A stretch of 64,000 nucleotides of DNA, from positions 248,001-312,000 of the forward strand of contig CDRNVI010000054.1 in NCBI GenBank assembly GCA_977017575.1, written 5' to 3'. This DNA is from Paramoeba atlantica (lineage: Eukaryota > Discosea). Made by a program: the position numbers and the translations under genes. Shown piece after piece: positions 41,518-51,851 of this stretch (its first letter is position 1; each line of letters opens with the position of its first letter). The notes under the pieces are model-generated. The model was not told the origin of the DNA. It searched no databases and saw nothing but the letters and a program-made list of their open reading frames with translations.

Positions 41518-42430
41518 TTGCGGTGGTTGTAAAACTACCGCTCTACACTCGATTATTGAAAAAAAAGTGAACAAAAACAGTGAAAATATAAAGAGGAACA
41601 CAGTAATATAATAGAAGAAAAAAATATAAAAGGGGGCTCCGGTGGTCCAAAACAGAAAAAAAATTTTGAAAAAAATGGGGGGTCCATGGGGGGGGTCCAT
41701 GGGGGGGGTCCAGGGGGGGGGTCCAGGGGGGGGGGGCATGGTCGAGCAAATTTTTTCGAAAAAATTAGTTTTCGAAAAAAAACCGCAGAAAGGGTAGCCG
41801 GGGTCTTGGCGCGCATTTTCCACCCCCCTACCCGGGGGTGACCCCCCCGCGTATCCGCATGACGGGTCCGCCAAGTTCGGATTTTTTCTGAAAAAAAATT
41901 TTGAAAAAAAATTCAACTTGGCGAAAAAAATGACAAAAAAAATATTTTTCCAAAATCGTTTCCCCTATTGCATTTTGATAGTTTGAGACCTACACTAGCT
42001 TTCTCCGCAGTTGTTTTCGCAAGGTATCACTTCTTCGAACCGTGGTGCGCCCCTCACAATGACCCAATTTTGACTAAAAAAGGTGAAAAAGTATTTTTCG
42101 GACCTAAAGGGGCATTTTTGTGTCGAAAGAATGGTATGGTTGGAGTCGCATTCTCTACCCAATACGTTCGGTAGGCTTTCATTCATGCCTGCGAGTGAGT
42201 TCCCACGCGCAAATGTCGGATTTAGTGCTCTGAGAGCAAAAATATGCGAAAATGACCCCATTTGTACCCGAAATTCGGCTATTTTTGGCTATAATCTTTC
42301 CGTTTTCCAGGCTAAATTTTCTTTTTTAGGCTCTTCGTTAAACGCGGCGGTAGTTTTCAACGCGAAGCGCGCAGCATGAGTGACTTCTAAGTTGAAAACA
42401 ACCACCGCGTTTAACGAAGAGCCTAAAAAA
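41518..42430. mobile_element. Family-A element, copy A4
   Basis: Reverse-orientation near-copy of 25700-26598: it begins TTGCGGTGGTTGTAAAACT after TA, contains GGGGTCCA minisatellite runs (41676-41735) and ends with the ~100-bp palindrome (42327-42428). Very similar to A2, so both are relatively young. It sits just inside the left hAT end. Confidence 0.75.
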
Positions 42431-43306
42431 GAAATTATAGGTACTTTAAGGTAACTATATATTTATTTTTCCCTACCTTTGTCTACCTATATTTTTTTGT
42501 CAATGATTTGCACTGGAATCGTAGAAATTTCGTAGAAATTTTTCAATGCCTAGTCGCTCGGATTGATACAGAAAGTCGAGCTAAATTCGTCCAGTCTTAT
42601 TAGTAAAAACCTTGGGGGAGGGGGGGCACTTGATGAATATTCATCGAACGGACAGTGCGTTCGATGAATATTCATCGAACAGGACATTCTGTTCGATGAA
42701 CGGATTGCAGTACGACCCGTTCGATGAATCATTCATCGAACAGGATGCCATGTTCGATGAATAAAAACGCAATTTCTTTTGTAAAAAAAGCTCGACGAAC
42801 GGAGCTAGGTTTTTTATTGTAAGCGAGACTGAATTACCGTTGGAAAAGGTTATAGCCCTTGCGCGCAGTAATAGGGATCGTGAGGACACGTACAGAAACA
42901 GCATCTTTATGCCTTGAAGGATTAAACCTTGCTTACATGGTATTCTTGCGCCCAAAACAATTTTTTTTTATTTTTTCTTGTTTTTTTTATCCAGTCAGGT
43001 TGAGCCCTGAGTCCCAGCAAAATAAGTAATACACAAAAAAAAAAGACTGCGTATGAACAAATATTATAAAAAGCGTCATCCCTCGTAGTCTGATGCGCAA
43101 CTATCGGAACTGAGTTCCTCAAATTCTTCGGGAATGGGAAAACCGTAGTTGTCTTTAATACACTTCATTATATTCACAAAGCGACTCTGCCAAGACTGCT
43201 CGCGGCCATTATGGGTATCCCCATACTTTACACACTGGAGCGCGACGTTTCGTTGCAACTCCAACGTTGTTGCCCCAAAATTATAGTGTTGGAGTCTTAC
43301 CCAATA

Positions 43307-44642
43307 CTGTGACCCCCCCCTTTAATATGCACCCCCCCCTTACCCCCCTTTAATATGCACAAAATTGAGGCTGAAGAAAATTTGTGTCGTGGGACCCCCC
43401 CTTTAATATGCACAAAATTGAAGCTGAAGAAAGTTCGTGTGGTGGGACCGATTTGATTTTTTCTTTTTTTATTCTGTTTGGAAAGTCACTTAGGCTACCA
43501 ACTTCCAACATTAAGTTACTCAATACTGTAGACTTTTTAGCTTTCTCTATCTGCTCTTTCTGTTTCTCTTCGTCAACACATGCCGCACACGGACGGTGTA
43601 CCGACAACCGTGCATATGATAAAAGGTCCGCTGTCGAGTTGGGCTCGGTCAGCGCCACCCTCCCCCCAGGTAGGGGAACGGGCACCTGTTCTACAAACGA
43701 ATGCACCTCCAACGGTAAACGAAAAAAAGCGGCAGCGAGTTGAACTCACAATTTACGACAAACGCGAGATTTGTCGATCCCAGGATTCGGTGAAGGCTAT
43801 TCGAGAAAAGTACGGGATATCTCAGAGAACAGTGTACGACATCCGTGCGACTGGGATATTGAATTATCAAAAATTAATAAATCGAGATATGGGGAACCAG
43901 TATCGTAACAGAGGGTTTAACACCAAAGGAGGTGATTACAACGACCCGGAGTCTGTCACGTACAATAAGGCAGAGGCAATGTGTGAAGTTCATAGTGCTT
44001 GTGAAAAGGCATCTTCCTTGTGGTGTCCCTTGACCAAATCCATTGTAATCGATCTAATACGCCAAAACACGAAGTTGACTTCGGTTTCAGCATTGAAAGA
44101 CACATATGCACGCTTTCGGAAGCATTATGGGTGGGTTTGGAGAAGGTGGGGAAGGATACAGTGCCTGTCTCCGGCAGACGTGGAACATAGGATATCACAG
44201 TGGGCGCAAAAATTTTACCTTCCGAATGCTGTTCGGAAATATCGTTTTGCTTTTTTCGGGGACGAAACGGCGATGTTCGTAAACGGTGAGATACAAGGAT
44301 ATACGCTAGCACAGATCGGATGCCCGCAACCGAAGGTGGTCAACACAAATTCCTGTGGTTTTTACTCGGTGTCGTGTAAGTCCTCGGAGTGCTTCTCCAG
44401 GCATATTCTACTATGGGCGTTCAACAATCGAAATAATATTATAGTATCCTATGAATCAGTTACATTAGTAACTACTATCCCCCCCTATTTAATAGGACTC
44501 CGATTTTGGGCAAAAGGCCCTAATAAAAGGGGGGGCACATGGAAAATAATATGAAAGAAAAAAATCGGCGCCGCTTCATTATGCGGCCTTTATTATGCAC
44601 AAACTCCAAAAACGTGTGCATATTAAAGGGGGGGGGTCACAG
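43307..44642 (+). mobile_element. Pogo/CENP-B-like transposon nested in Merlin copy 2
   Basis: Ends CTGTGACCCCCCCCTTTAA / TTAAAGGGGGGGGGTCACAG are flanked by TA (43305-43306, 44643-44644). The flanks join as expected from copy 1. The left end is partially repeated in tandem (CCCCCCTTTAATATGCAC at 43313, about 43340 and about 43400). Opposite in orientation to the host Merlin gene. Confidence 0.85.
43580..44554 (+). CDS. Pogo/CENP-B-like transposase, probably C-terminally truncated
   Basis: The 324-residue frame has a Pro-rich head, a helix-turn-helix (YDKREICRSQDSVKAIREKYG, ISQRTVYDIRATG), a second DNA-binding part (DTYARFRKHYGWVWRRWG) and the start of a DDE domain: FAFFGDETAMFVNGEIQGY with the first Asp, then FSRHILLWAFNN. 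It ends soon after, through a C-rich AT-rich stretch with its own CCCCCCTATTTAATAGG inverted piece (44480-44535), without the remaining catalytic residues. Probably inactive though the frame is long. Confidence 0.7.
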   Translation: MPHTDGVPTTVHMIKGPLSSWARSAPPSPQVGERAPVLQTNAPPTVNEKKRQRVELTIYDKREICRSQDSVKAIREKYGISQRTVYDIRATGILNYQKLINRDMGNQYRNRGFNTKGGDYNDPESVTYNKAEAMCEVHSACEKASSLWCPLTKSIVIDLIRQNTKLTSVSALKDTYARFRKHYGWVWRRWGRIQCLSPADVEHRISQWAQKFYLPNAVRKYRFAFFGDETAMFVNGEIQGYTLAQIGCPQPKVVNTNSCGFYSVSCKSSECFSRHILLWAFNNRNNIIVSYESVTLVTTIPPYLIGLRFWAKGPNKRGGTWKII

Positions 44643-45581
44643 TACTTAATGGTGTTGTGGACACTCCCAGCACCATTAGTATGATACCCGTTCTCGTTCA
44701 CAAACTCCTTACTATGATTCACGGAGTAGTGACGACAAACTTTGTCCAAACCATTGTAAGCCCCCAACGAGACTCCGTGACAGTTGCGAACCACCATCCC
44801 CTTTTCCGCTGTCTACGGTCCCGATTATACTTCCGTTTCCCGATGAAGGTCTCATCGACCTGCACTCGACTGAATTCATAATGAGACATGGTTTCGTTAC
44901 GGAGCGCTGCATCCGCAAGAGTGTGCAAGAGATCCTGAACCACCTTGCGATCAAGTCCACGATTACGCGTTATCTGACCCGTGCACATGTTGTTCGCAAT
45001 GTCTGTCCATACGAGCACGACTTGCCCGGGAGTAAGTTGCGTACGGGGAGAAATAAATGGTGACCACTTACAAACTTTCAATCGGCAACGGTTCACCTTG
45101 CCGGGTTCTCGATGCCCACACATACTTAGATTTGGTTTCCCTGGAACGTCGGACATAAAGTGCATCCCGTGCGAAGGACAAATAGGTGGGAAAAACAAAT
45201 CATGATTCCGCATCCAGTCTTCTGCACCAGTCCTTGTTGCATCCGTCCTTGTGGAATATCTGTAATACTCCGCCAATGAGAAACACAGGTAAAAGCGGGA
45301 CAGGAACAGGTCGTCTGCGCAAAATAGAGAAATCGAGTTGTTCTTGTTGGGGAGGAGGTAATTCACGCAGCCCAGTAGGCGGCCGCTCGTAAGTAGCAGT
45401 TTCCAGGAGAGCCATAAATCGGGCGAACATTCGCTCGTTTCGGTCTGCATCATGCTCCTGGCTGCTACCTTGATCCATAAGACACAAAGAAATCCGAAAA
45501 GTTATCAAAAAGCAGAAGGATTCTTAAAACTCTTGCTTCATAAGTTTACAAATATAAAATCATAACCTACAAATACACAAT

Positions 45582-45850
45582 CCTGCGGAAGTGGCAGACA
45601 CAGGTCCTCAGTGCGCGACCCGTGCGCTGGAGCGCGCGGGTCGCCAAAAAATACAATTATATCCCAGGGCTACGCTCACAGTTGGGTCTTGCCTCCAGAC
45701 ACGTAAACTAGGTGTCGCAGTATAGGAAAACAAATACACAATCCTGCGGAAGTGGCAGACACAGGTCCTCAGTGCGCGGGTCGCCAAAAATTATAATTAT
45801 GTCCCAGGGCTACGCTCACATTTGGGCCTTGCTCGCAAACGGGGGCCTTG
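45582..45850. repeat. Two tandem TCCTGCGGAAG repeats
   Basis: Units start at about 45582 and 45741 (period about 159 bp): TCCTGCGGAAGTGGCAGACA, CCCAGGGCTACGCTCACA. Third copy at 27917. Confidence 0.7.
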
Positions 45851-46285
45851 CTTGCCTACTTGGGCTTCGCTCACAGTTGGGCCTTGCCTCCCGACATGTA
45901 ACCGAGATGGGGTAATGTTCGAATTCCTCAAAAAAAATCGAAACAAAAAATTCGTGCAGCAGTGCCCGTTGGATGAATGATTCATCGAACGCACTGCCCG
46001 TTCGAAATGCTGTTGAAAATATTGTTACTGACTGTATACCTGTGCAAGTTGTTGTTTCCTATGTATTTTAGGTAATCAGAAAAACCATTCCCTCCAACAA
46101 GACCTACTCTCCGCGACCCGAGCACCCAGACTGCACAGATTCTTCACCCAAATTGCACAAAAAGTCGACCTCTAAAATTATAGGTACATAAAGCTTTAAA
46201 GGTAGTATAGGTACTTCATAGTACCTTTATTTTTTTTTTACCTATATATAAACTATATAAAGTTATTCCGACCCCTGCTTGTTAG

Positions 46286-46876
46286 CTGCGTCGCGTAAAC
46301 CTCGTCAGATTGAACCAAGTTTGCATATTTTCAAAATAATTTTTTAATAAATGCAGTCGAAATGTATCCTAAAAAAATAGATATTAAAGGTCTAGTTTTA
46401 AAAAGGAGAATGCAGCTCTGAATGATCATGTCAGCGTGTCACTCCATTTAAGTTTGGCAGTTTATACATGAAGACTTCATGGACTTCACGGATGTCTATG
46501 AAGACCTACATACTTCAGAATTCTTTACTGTCTCTTACGTATTACGTACATGCGACGTGCTTCCACTTTATTTGATCTTGTTTGATCTCACCGATGGTAA
46601 TAACGCGGACCAAAAAACTAAAATGCAAAATTATTAATAATTATTAATATTACAGTAGTGTAGGCTGGAGTAGTGCTTACTATTATTAGTAATTGACTCT
46701 TTCTTTTTAATAAAAATTATTAATAATAATTATTAAAAAAATTAATAATACATCTATACATGTATGATCTACTATAGCATTGCGACCTTAGAACGAACCA
46801 GATCACACTTTAGCACAAAGTGCATTTTAACTGTGGTCCCCTATAGCTTTATCCTCTCTTCACTTCATGTCACTGT
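46286..46876. other. AT-rich upstream region of CDC45
   Basis: No gene. Runs of TTATTAATAATTATTAA at 46625-46760. A pyrimidine-rich stretch (46850-46866) precedes the CDC45 start. Confidence 0.55.
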
Positions 46877-49102
46877 ATGGTCGTGTTTGTTCCGCCTGAG
46901 GCATATTTAACGGCATACGATCGTATCCGGCAAGCGTACCGAAGTTCCTCCACTCCAGTTCACATATTTTGCTTACTTTCCGTTGACACTGCGGCTACGT
47001 GGTGTCTGTTACAAAAATGCTTTGAGGCCGATAGCATTGCTTTTGAACTTCACGTAGTCTACACCCGTGATGACGTGCATGCGGTGATTTCGTCCCACTC
47101 TGATTTTCAAGTCGACGAGGGTGAGAAGAATTCATCTAGAGCGGACGAACCTGAGGAAGAATCCGTCCAGCTCATATTGTTGAATTGTGGCGCAACATTG
47201 GATCTTACGGCGCTTCTGCCTGCTTTACACAGATTTCATGTCCATGTTATGGATAGCGTTGGCTCAGTGGCCCTTTCCACGTTATTACACCCCTCAGCTC
47301 GTCTCTACCTGTGGGACGGAGGAAACTTGCAGCAGGAGCTTGAGCTTTACTTCCGTGATGCGTGGCGCACACAAAAAAGGGAATCGAAACGACAGAGGTA
47401 TGAACGAAAATCTCAGCGCTCCACACGGACTTCAGATGCTACACAAGAAGGGGAGAGCACCCAGAGAAAGCACGCAAAAAGTGATCCCTCCCTTGATTTC
47501 TCCGACGACTCCACTTCCTCCTCAAGCGAGGACGAAACCGACTCGGACAGCGAACCGCAACCGGGGGCGCCCCCCCAAAAACCCCGCCCCTTTTCCTGGA
47601 GCACCCTCCAGGACCTCTCCGCCCCCCGCCGCGCGGCCTACCTCCGCAGTGCCCTCCCCAACACCTCCCCCTCCCTGTTCTGGTTCGAAATCTCCCGCCA
47701 GCTCCGTCCCACCATGGAGGAGGACACCCTCTGGTTTCGTGCCCTCGCCCTCACCGCCTACCACCACCCCGCCCTCGGTCTCCCCTCCCCCTCCCCCTAC
47801 ACCACCGAGATGCTCCGTATCCAGGACGCCGTGAACGTTTTTAAACTCTCCAAATCCGATGCCCGGGCGCTGGCGCCCCCCCCCGTCGTGCCCCCCCCGG
47901 GGGAGGCCGAGCCCCCCCGGGGTCTCCGTGCGCCCGACCCCGGGCCCGGCACCGAGGGCCTCCGCGTGGTGGCCTACCACCGCACGCGCCTGGTGAACGC
48001 CGTGGAGACCCCGCTGCTGTTCCTCCCGCACTGGTCGCTCTGGGAGGCCCTCGCGGTCTCCCCGTTCAGCGCCCACCGCCTGGGGCTGCTCCACGGGGAG
48101 AGCCTCGCGCGGGAGCGGGTCCAGCACCTGCTGGTCTCGCGCGGGGTGACCGTGCGGGAGGCCAAGGGCCCGTGGGGGGAGCTCCCCGCGGGGCGGCGGC
48201 AGGAGGTGGTCGCGGGGCTCAGTGGCACGGGGTACCCCGGGACGACGCTCGGGCGGGGGCTGGTGTTCCCCTCGGTGCGGAAACACACCGGGTACAGTAC
48301 GGGGTACGGGGCCGGGGATGTGGCCCGGGCGGCGCTGGGGGTGGTGGCGAATGCGGGGGAGGGCGATAACCAAGTTACTGGGGAGGAGGGGGCGGGGAGG
48401 GGTAACCCACAAGGGGGGAGTGCCGCTCGCCGGGTGGCGTTTTTTCAGGCGGTGGAGTTGATGAAGGCGGAGAGGGCGACGGTGACACGTACCCACGTCG
48501 CGCAGTGTGCGGCGTTTTATAAAGATTTGGCGCAAACCGCGACCCGGTTGCTGCAGCGGGGGGAGATGAAGTCTACGAAGACGTTCTCGTATGTGTTGTT
48601 ACAGGAGGAGGATCTCCCGGTACATTATCTGAATCCTTCCACGCTGCGGTGTCTGGGACAATATCTCACTAACGAGTTGGTCTCACGAAACCGAAAACAA
48701 TCCCGCGCACGCCGTTCAGGGCGTGAGGCCCCACAAAAGCGACAGCGGGAGAAGGAAAAACTATTGGAGAACAGCCCAGCGCGAGACTGTCTGGTCCTTG
48801 GCGCGTTAAACAGCGCCACGGCGCAGTATCTCTTTGTTGCCGTCGAACCCCACGTTGTGGATGAGCATTTCTCGGACCCGAGGAGCTCGATTTCACGAGA
48901 TCCCGAGTTGGCCTCCTTCCGAACGCAACAAGGGTCTGTTCTTAGCCAGGAGTTTGAAAAGCTTGCACAGACATTTCCCAACGTAGTTTGTTATCGAGGG
49001 TTGGAAAAGGACTGGATTTTGGTGCATCGAGATCATGGGTTGCACGTGTTGGAGGCAATTCACGTCGAAATGCTTAAGATGATCACCGCCAATAGGAAGT
49101 GA
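46877..49102 (+). CDS. CDC45: CDC45 replication initiation factor
   Basis: The 741-residue protein starts MVVFVPPEAYLTAYDRI. It has the N-terminal DHH-like fold segments (VQLILLNCGATLDL, FHVHVMDSVGSVAL, LHPSARLYLWDGG), a charged linker (170-235: KRESKRQRYERKS ... DDSTSSSSEDETDSDSE), WFEISRQL, then FLPHWSLWEALAVSPFSAHRL, which matches the CDC45 HWSL region, and the C-terminal SYVLLQEEDLPVHYL. CDC45 is the non-catalytic DHH subunit of the CMG replicative helicase. C-rich code (47560-48000) turns to G-rich (48050-48480) in mid-gene. The length is slightly above the usual 550-650 because of the linker and inserts. Confidence 0.85.
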   Translation: MVVFVPPEAYLTAYDRIRQAYRSSSTPVHIFCLLSVDTAATWCLLQKCFEADSIAFELHVVYTRDDVHAVISSHSDFQVDEGEKNSSRADEPEEESVQLILLNCGATLDLTALLPALHRFHVHVMDSVGSVALSTLLHPSARLYLWDGGNLQQELELYFRDAWRTQKRESKRQRYERKSQRSTRTSDATQEGESTQRKHAKSDPSLDFSDDSTSSSSEDETDSDSEPQPGAPPQKPRPFSWSTLQDLSAPRRAAYLRSALPNTSPSLFWFEISRQLRPTMEEDTLWFRALALTAYHHPALGLPSPSPYTTEMLRIQDAVNVFKLSKSDARALAPPPVVPPPGEAEPPRGLRAPDPGPGTEGLRVVAYHRTRLVNAVETPLLFLPHWSLWEALAVSPFSAHRLGLLHGESLARERVQHLLVSRGVTVREAKGPWGELPAGRRQEVVAGLSGTGYPGTTLGRGLVFPSVRKHTGYSTGYGAGDVARAALGVVANAGEGDNQVTGEEGAGRGNPQGGSAARRVAFFQAVELMKAERATVTRTHVAQCAAFYKDLAQTATRLLQRGEMKSTKTFSYVLLQEEDLPVHYLNPSTLRCLGQYLTNELVSRNRKQSRARRSGREAPQKRQREKEKLLENSPARDCLVLGALNSATAQYLFVAVEPHVVDEHFSDPRSSISRDPELASFRTQQGSVLSQEFEKLAQTFPNVVCYRGLEKDWILVHRDHGLHVLEAIHVEMLKMITANRK

Positions 49103-49496
49103 GAAAGATAACGCACGAAAAGTGTAGAAAACAGGGAATACGTTTTATCGCAATCTGCTCTCCCTTTTTCGAAATCTTTTTTGTCCTTTACGAATGGGTT
49201 CCCCTACCAAATGTAGGATACAGTGAGTGAAGCAAGTACCGAACTGGAATCCCGTACTCATTTTTTATTTGTCCTCACATGTACCTGCACCGCGTATTTA
49301 CCTGTATGAATTGTATAGTGCATTAAAAACGTTTGGGTGATTATGGGCTCTTGTGCTCGATGTTCATGTTTCACTCGTGACTACGGTTTAGTTCTGCTGA
49401 ATTCTATAAGGACCGTTACATTTTGTAGTTTTATCCTACTATTCATGAAATAGTGCGAATAAACTTTCGCAAGTTTAAAGAGGGTAAGCATACCCT
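49103..49496. other. Gap between CDC45 and SUV3
   Basis: AT-rich, no gene or repeat recognised. Confidence 0.6.
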
Positions 49497-51401
49497 ATGA
49501 GGAGATCCTTCACCGCTCTTCAAAAGGGGTTGCGATCTCTGGTAAAAAGTCCCAACGGTACGCCGTTTAGAGATCCAGGGGCATATTTTTACGAACTTGC
49601 GATCCGCAGTTCCACGATTCGAACTCGACTAAAAGAAGAACTACATGAACCTGCGATTGAGACGTGTTTACGTCAAGTCCGTGATTTTGCTTCGATATAC
49701 CAATGGAAGGCAGATGAAATCGAGTGCTTAAAAAGCAAAACCGACATTGAGAAAATCGAGTTATTCTGTGCCACATTTGTGAAATGGTACTTTGCGATGC
49801 GAGCGCCTTCTGTTGTCCACATGAATGAACCGTGGGGATGGTACCCGAAAGCTCGCGCAATGCGTCGAAAAGTGATCTTCCACGCAGGACCGACTAACTC
49901 GGGTAAAACACACGCTGCACTGGAGAGACTTACGAAAGCAAAGTCCGGAGTGTACTGCGCCCCGCTGAAAGCGCTGGCTGCACAAGTATGGCGTCGAATC
50001 AACGACGTCACACCGTGTGATTTGCTTATCGGGGATGAGAGAGTTTTTCCCGGATTTGCTGAACATGTCTCATGCACGATGGAGATGACGCCTATCGATG
50101 AGATGGTGGAGGTTGGTGTGATTGATGAGATTCAACTGATCGAGGATAAGGATAGAGGATGGGCCTGGACCCGGGCGCTTCTGGGCCTTCCCGCACGGGA
50201 GATACATTTATGTGGCGAGTTTCGTGCGCTCAATGTTGTGGAACATTTACTCTACGCGACCCGGGATTGGGATAATCTCGAAATTGTGCAACACAATCGT
50301 CTGGTTCCTTTACGCTTGGAACATGATCCCGTGAGTCCGAATCTTAAAGATCTCTCTCGTGGGGACTGTATTGTCGTGTTTTCGCGTAATGGGGTATTTC
50401 AAATGAGGCAACGTATTGAGGCCGCACATCCTGAGGCTGTGGTGAACATTATTTATGGTGGGCTTCCCTTCGATGTTCGTCAAGCGCAGTGTGACGCATA
50501 CAACGCCGGAGTGGAAAATGGGAAGTTTCACGTTCTTGTCAGCACGGATGCTATAGCCTACGGTCTAAACATGAACATTCGACGAATCATATTTTCCACT
50601 ACACAAAAATACAACGGGCGCACCATGGCCCCACTCAGCACAAGTCAAGTGCTACAGATTGGGGGAAGAGCGGGACGCTTCGGACTAAGTTTTGCGGATG
50701 CGGGATATGTCACTTCCTTTCATTCAAGAGACAACGAAGTCATTCGTGCCGCATTCGCTAGCCGCTTGTCCCCGGTAACCACCGCTGGGCTGTTGCCCAC
50801 GGTCGATATTTTACACATTTACGCCACGCTTCGTAAAGAACTCACTCGATTTTCCGAGTTGCTTCAGGCGTTTGTGCGGGAATCCACGACAGTGAAATAC
50901 TTTCACGTGTGTGATATCTCACGCTCACTTCTTCCCATGTCACGCATACTCGATGACGTGCCTTTGCCGTTGGCCGATAAAATTCTGTTTTGTTTTGTCC
51001 CCCTGAGTGATAATTCTCGGGAGTCCTATCAGTTGGTGCACGCGTGGGCACAGGCCCATTGTACTCCTCCACACAAAGTAGAGCTAGGCGACGCTCTGAG
51101 TGCCGCCATTGATTCAGACCTTAAGCGTCTGGAGTGGCGCTATCGTCTACTTGAGGCATACTGTTGGTTGGCTTGGCGTTTTCCCAAAACATTTTCAGAT
51201 CTGGAAAAGGGAAAGGAGCTCAAAAAACTACTTGTGGAGGGGATGAAGCGATGTGTCGGCGCACAAAGGGAAAGTGGTATCCCGGCTCCTCATTGTCAGC
51301 AGAGTGTACGTCAAGAGGAGGGAAGCGAGCTCCGAGAGTTCGCGTCTCGCGAGATATCGGAACGTGTAGCTAAACCGGGACGAAGTCCTCCCAGGCTGTG
51401 A
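49497..51401 (+). CDS. SUV3: SUV3-like mitochondrial RNA helicase
   Basis: The 634-residue protein has a basic, hydroxylated N-terminus (MRRSFTALQKGLRSLVKS) typical of a mitochondrial presequence. Helicase motifs: Walker A GPTNSGKT (131-138), motif II DEIQ (210-213), VSTDAIAYGLN and motif VI QIGGRAGRFG (about 387-396), then the SUV3 C-terminal helical bundle. GPTNSGKT plus DEIQ is diagnostic of SUV3. In other eukaryotes it unwinds mitochondrial RNA for the degradosome. Unlike its neighbours, this gene has balanced base composition and no C-to-G skew switch, a useful control. Confidence 0.95.
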   Translation: MRRSFTALQKGLRSLVKSPNGTPFRDPGAYFYELAIRSSTIRTRLKEELHEPAIETCLRQVRDFASIYQWKADEIECLKSKTDIEKIELFCATFVKWYFAMRAPSVVHMNEPWGWYPKARAMRRKVIFHAGPTNSGKTHAALERLTKAKSGVYCAPLKALAAQVWRRINDVTPCDLLIGDERVFPGFAEHVSCTMEMTPIDEMVEVGVIDEIQLIEDKDRGWAWTRALLGLPAREIHLCGEFRALNVVEHLLYATRDWDNLEIVQHNRLVPLRLEHDPVSPNLKDLSRGDCIVVFSRNGVFQMRQRIEAAHPEAVVNIIYGGLPFDVRQAQCDAYNAGVENGKFHVLVSTDAIAYGLNMNIRRIIFSTTQKYNGRTMAPLSTSQVLQIGGRAGRFGLSFADAGYVTSFHSRDNEVIRAAFASRLSPVTTAGLLPTVDILHIYATLRKELTRFSELLQAFVRESTTVKYFHVCDISRSLLPMSRILDDVPLPLADKILFCFVPLSDNSRESYQLVHAWAQAHCTPPHKVELGDALSAAIDSDLKRLEWRYRLLEAYCWLAWRFPKTFSDLEKGKELKKLLVEGMKRCVGAQRESGIPAPHCQQSVRQEEGSELREFASREISERVAKPGRSPPRL

Positions 51402-51851
51402 CACCATGTTACGACGTCTTACAGCAAGCTACTGACTCAATATCGGTAACGGTTAGTATGTTCTAGTGTCATGTTTGTGTTTTCTCTTGCGCCTCGCATT
51501 GGTTGATTCGGCGCACTACTATACCAGCTCGTCGCGTTCCATGTAATGCTTGTAGGCTGTAAGCTTTCAAGGTCAATGATACTAGTGTTCCGATCTACAT
51601 GACCGTTCCACTCTTTTGCTCCAATGTGGTGCTTGAAATCTTCGAGCTCTCGCATCACCGACTCGCAATTTGAGTACCTGCGCATGTACACAGGTAAAGT
51701 TCTCTCACCTACCGATTTCATCGATCACTGATCACTGTTGACATAAGAAATAATAGTATTTTGTTTACTACAATTTGTGATTCCCAATAGTACAACCTCA
51801 TCTGTGAAAGGCCAATTTGCTATTTTTTGGCAGATTAATTACGAATTACTC
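51402..51851. other. Gap between SUV3 and SPT6
   Basis: No gene supported. The SPT6 frame is open from 51777 but without an ATG before 51852. Confidence 0.6.

Larger units (their letters stand above)
43080..45508 (-). pseudogene. Merlin transposase relic, copy 2
   Basis: From 45508: MFARFMALLETATYE, WMRNHDLFF, a Cys-containing zinc-ribbon-like segment, QVDETFIGKRKY with the first Asp, RRQRKRGWWFATVTE. Here about 40 codons present in copy 1, including the second catalytic Asp, are deleted, and the frame shifts into LGAYNGLDKVCRHYSVNH. The pogo-like element interrupts the next segment, and MELQRNVALQC to ASDYEG ends the protein at about 43080. Dead copy. Confidence 0.85.
42630..46010 (-). mobile_element. 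Merlin transposon, copy 2, with nested pogo-like element
   Basis: The left side (42630-42765) is a cluster of TTCGATGAATATTCATCGAA-type palindromes separated by GGACAGTGCG-like spacers. The right side (45967-46010) has GATGAATGATTCATCG plus CACTGCCCGTTCGAA. The transposase relic between them matches copy 1. TCCTGCGGAAG repeats (45582-45850) lie near the right side. Exact termini are uncertain. Confidence 0.65.
41490..46277. mobile_element. 4.79-kb hAT-ended composite transposon (nonautonomous)
   Basis: Terminal inverted repeats CAGGGGTCCGAATAACTATA (left) and the mirror of CAGGGGTCGGAATAACTTTA (right) are flanked by an exact 8-bp duplication CTTGTTAG (41482-41489, 46278-46285). CAGGGGT ends and an 8-bp duplication of form nTnnnnAn are hallmarks of hAT elements. 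No hAT transposase lies inside. The cargo is family-A DNA, Merlin copy 2 and a pogo-like element inside that Merlin. AGGTACTTTAAGG-type subterminal repeats are at 42435-42460 and 46185-46235. A solitary matching end is at 15826. Confidence 0.85.

Noticed and set aside
45582-45850. CRISPR-like or satellite array
   Set aside because: Only two tandem units of ~159 bp plus one distant copy; no short regular repeat-spacer pattern, and the host is eukaryotic.
41490-46277. A gene cluster or immune-type system between hAT ends
   Set aside because: All coding content is transposase relic DNA; no host or defence gene is carried.
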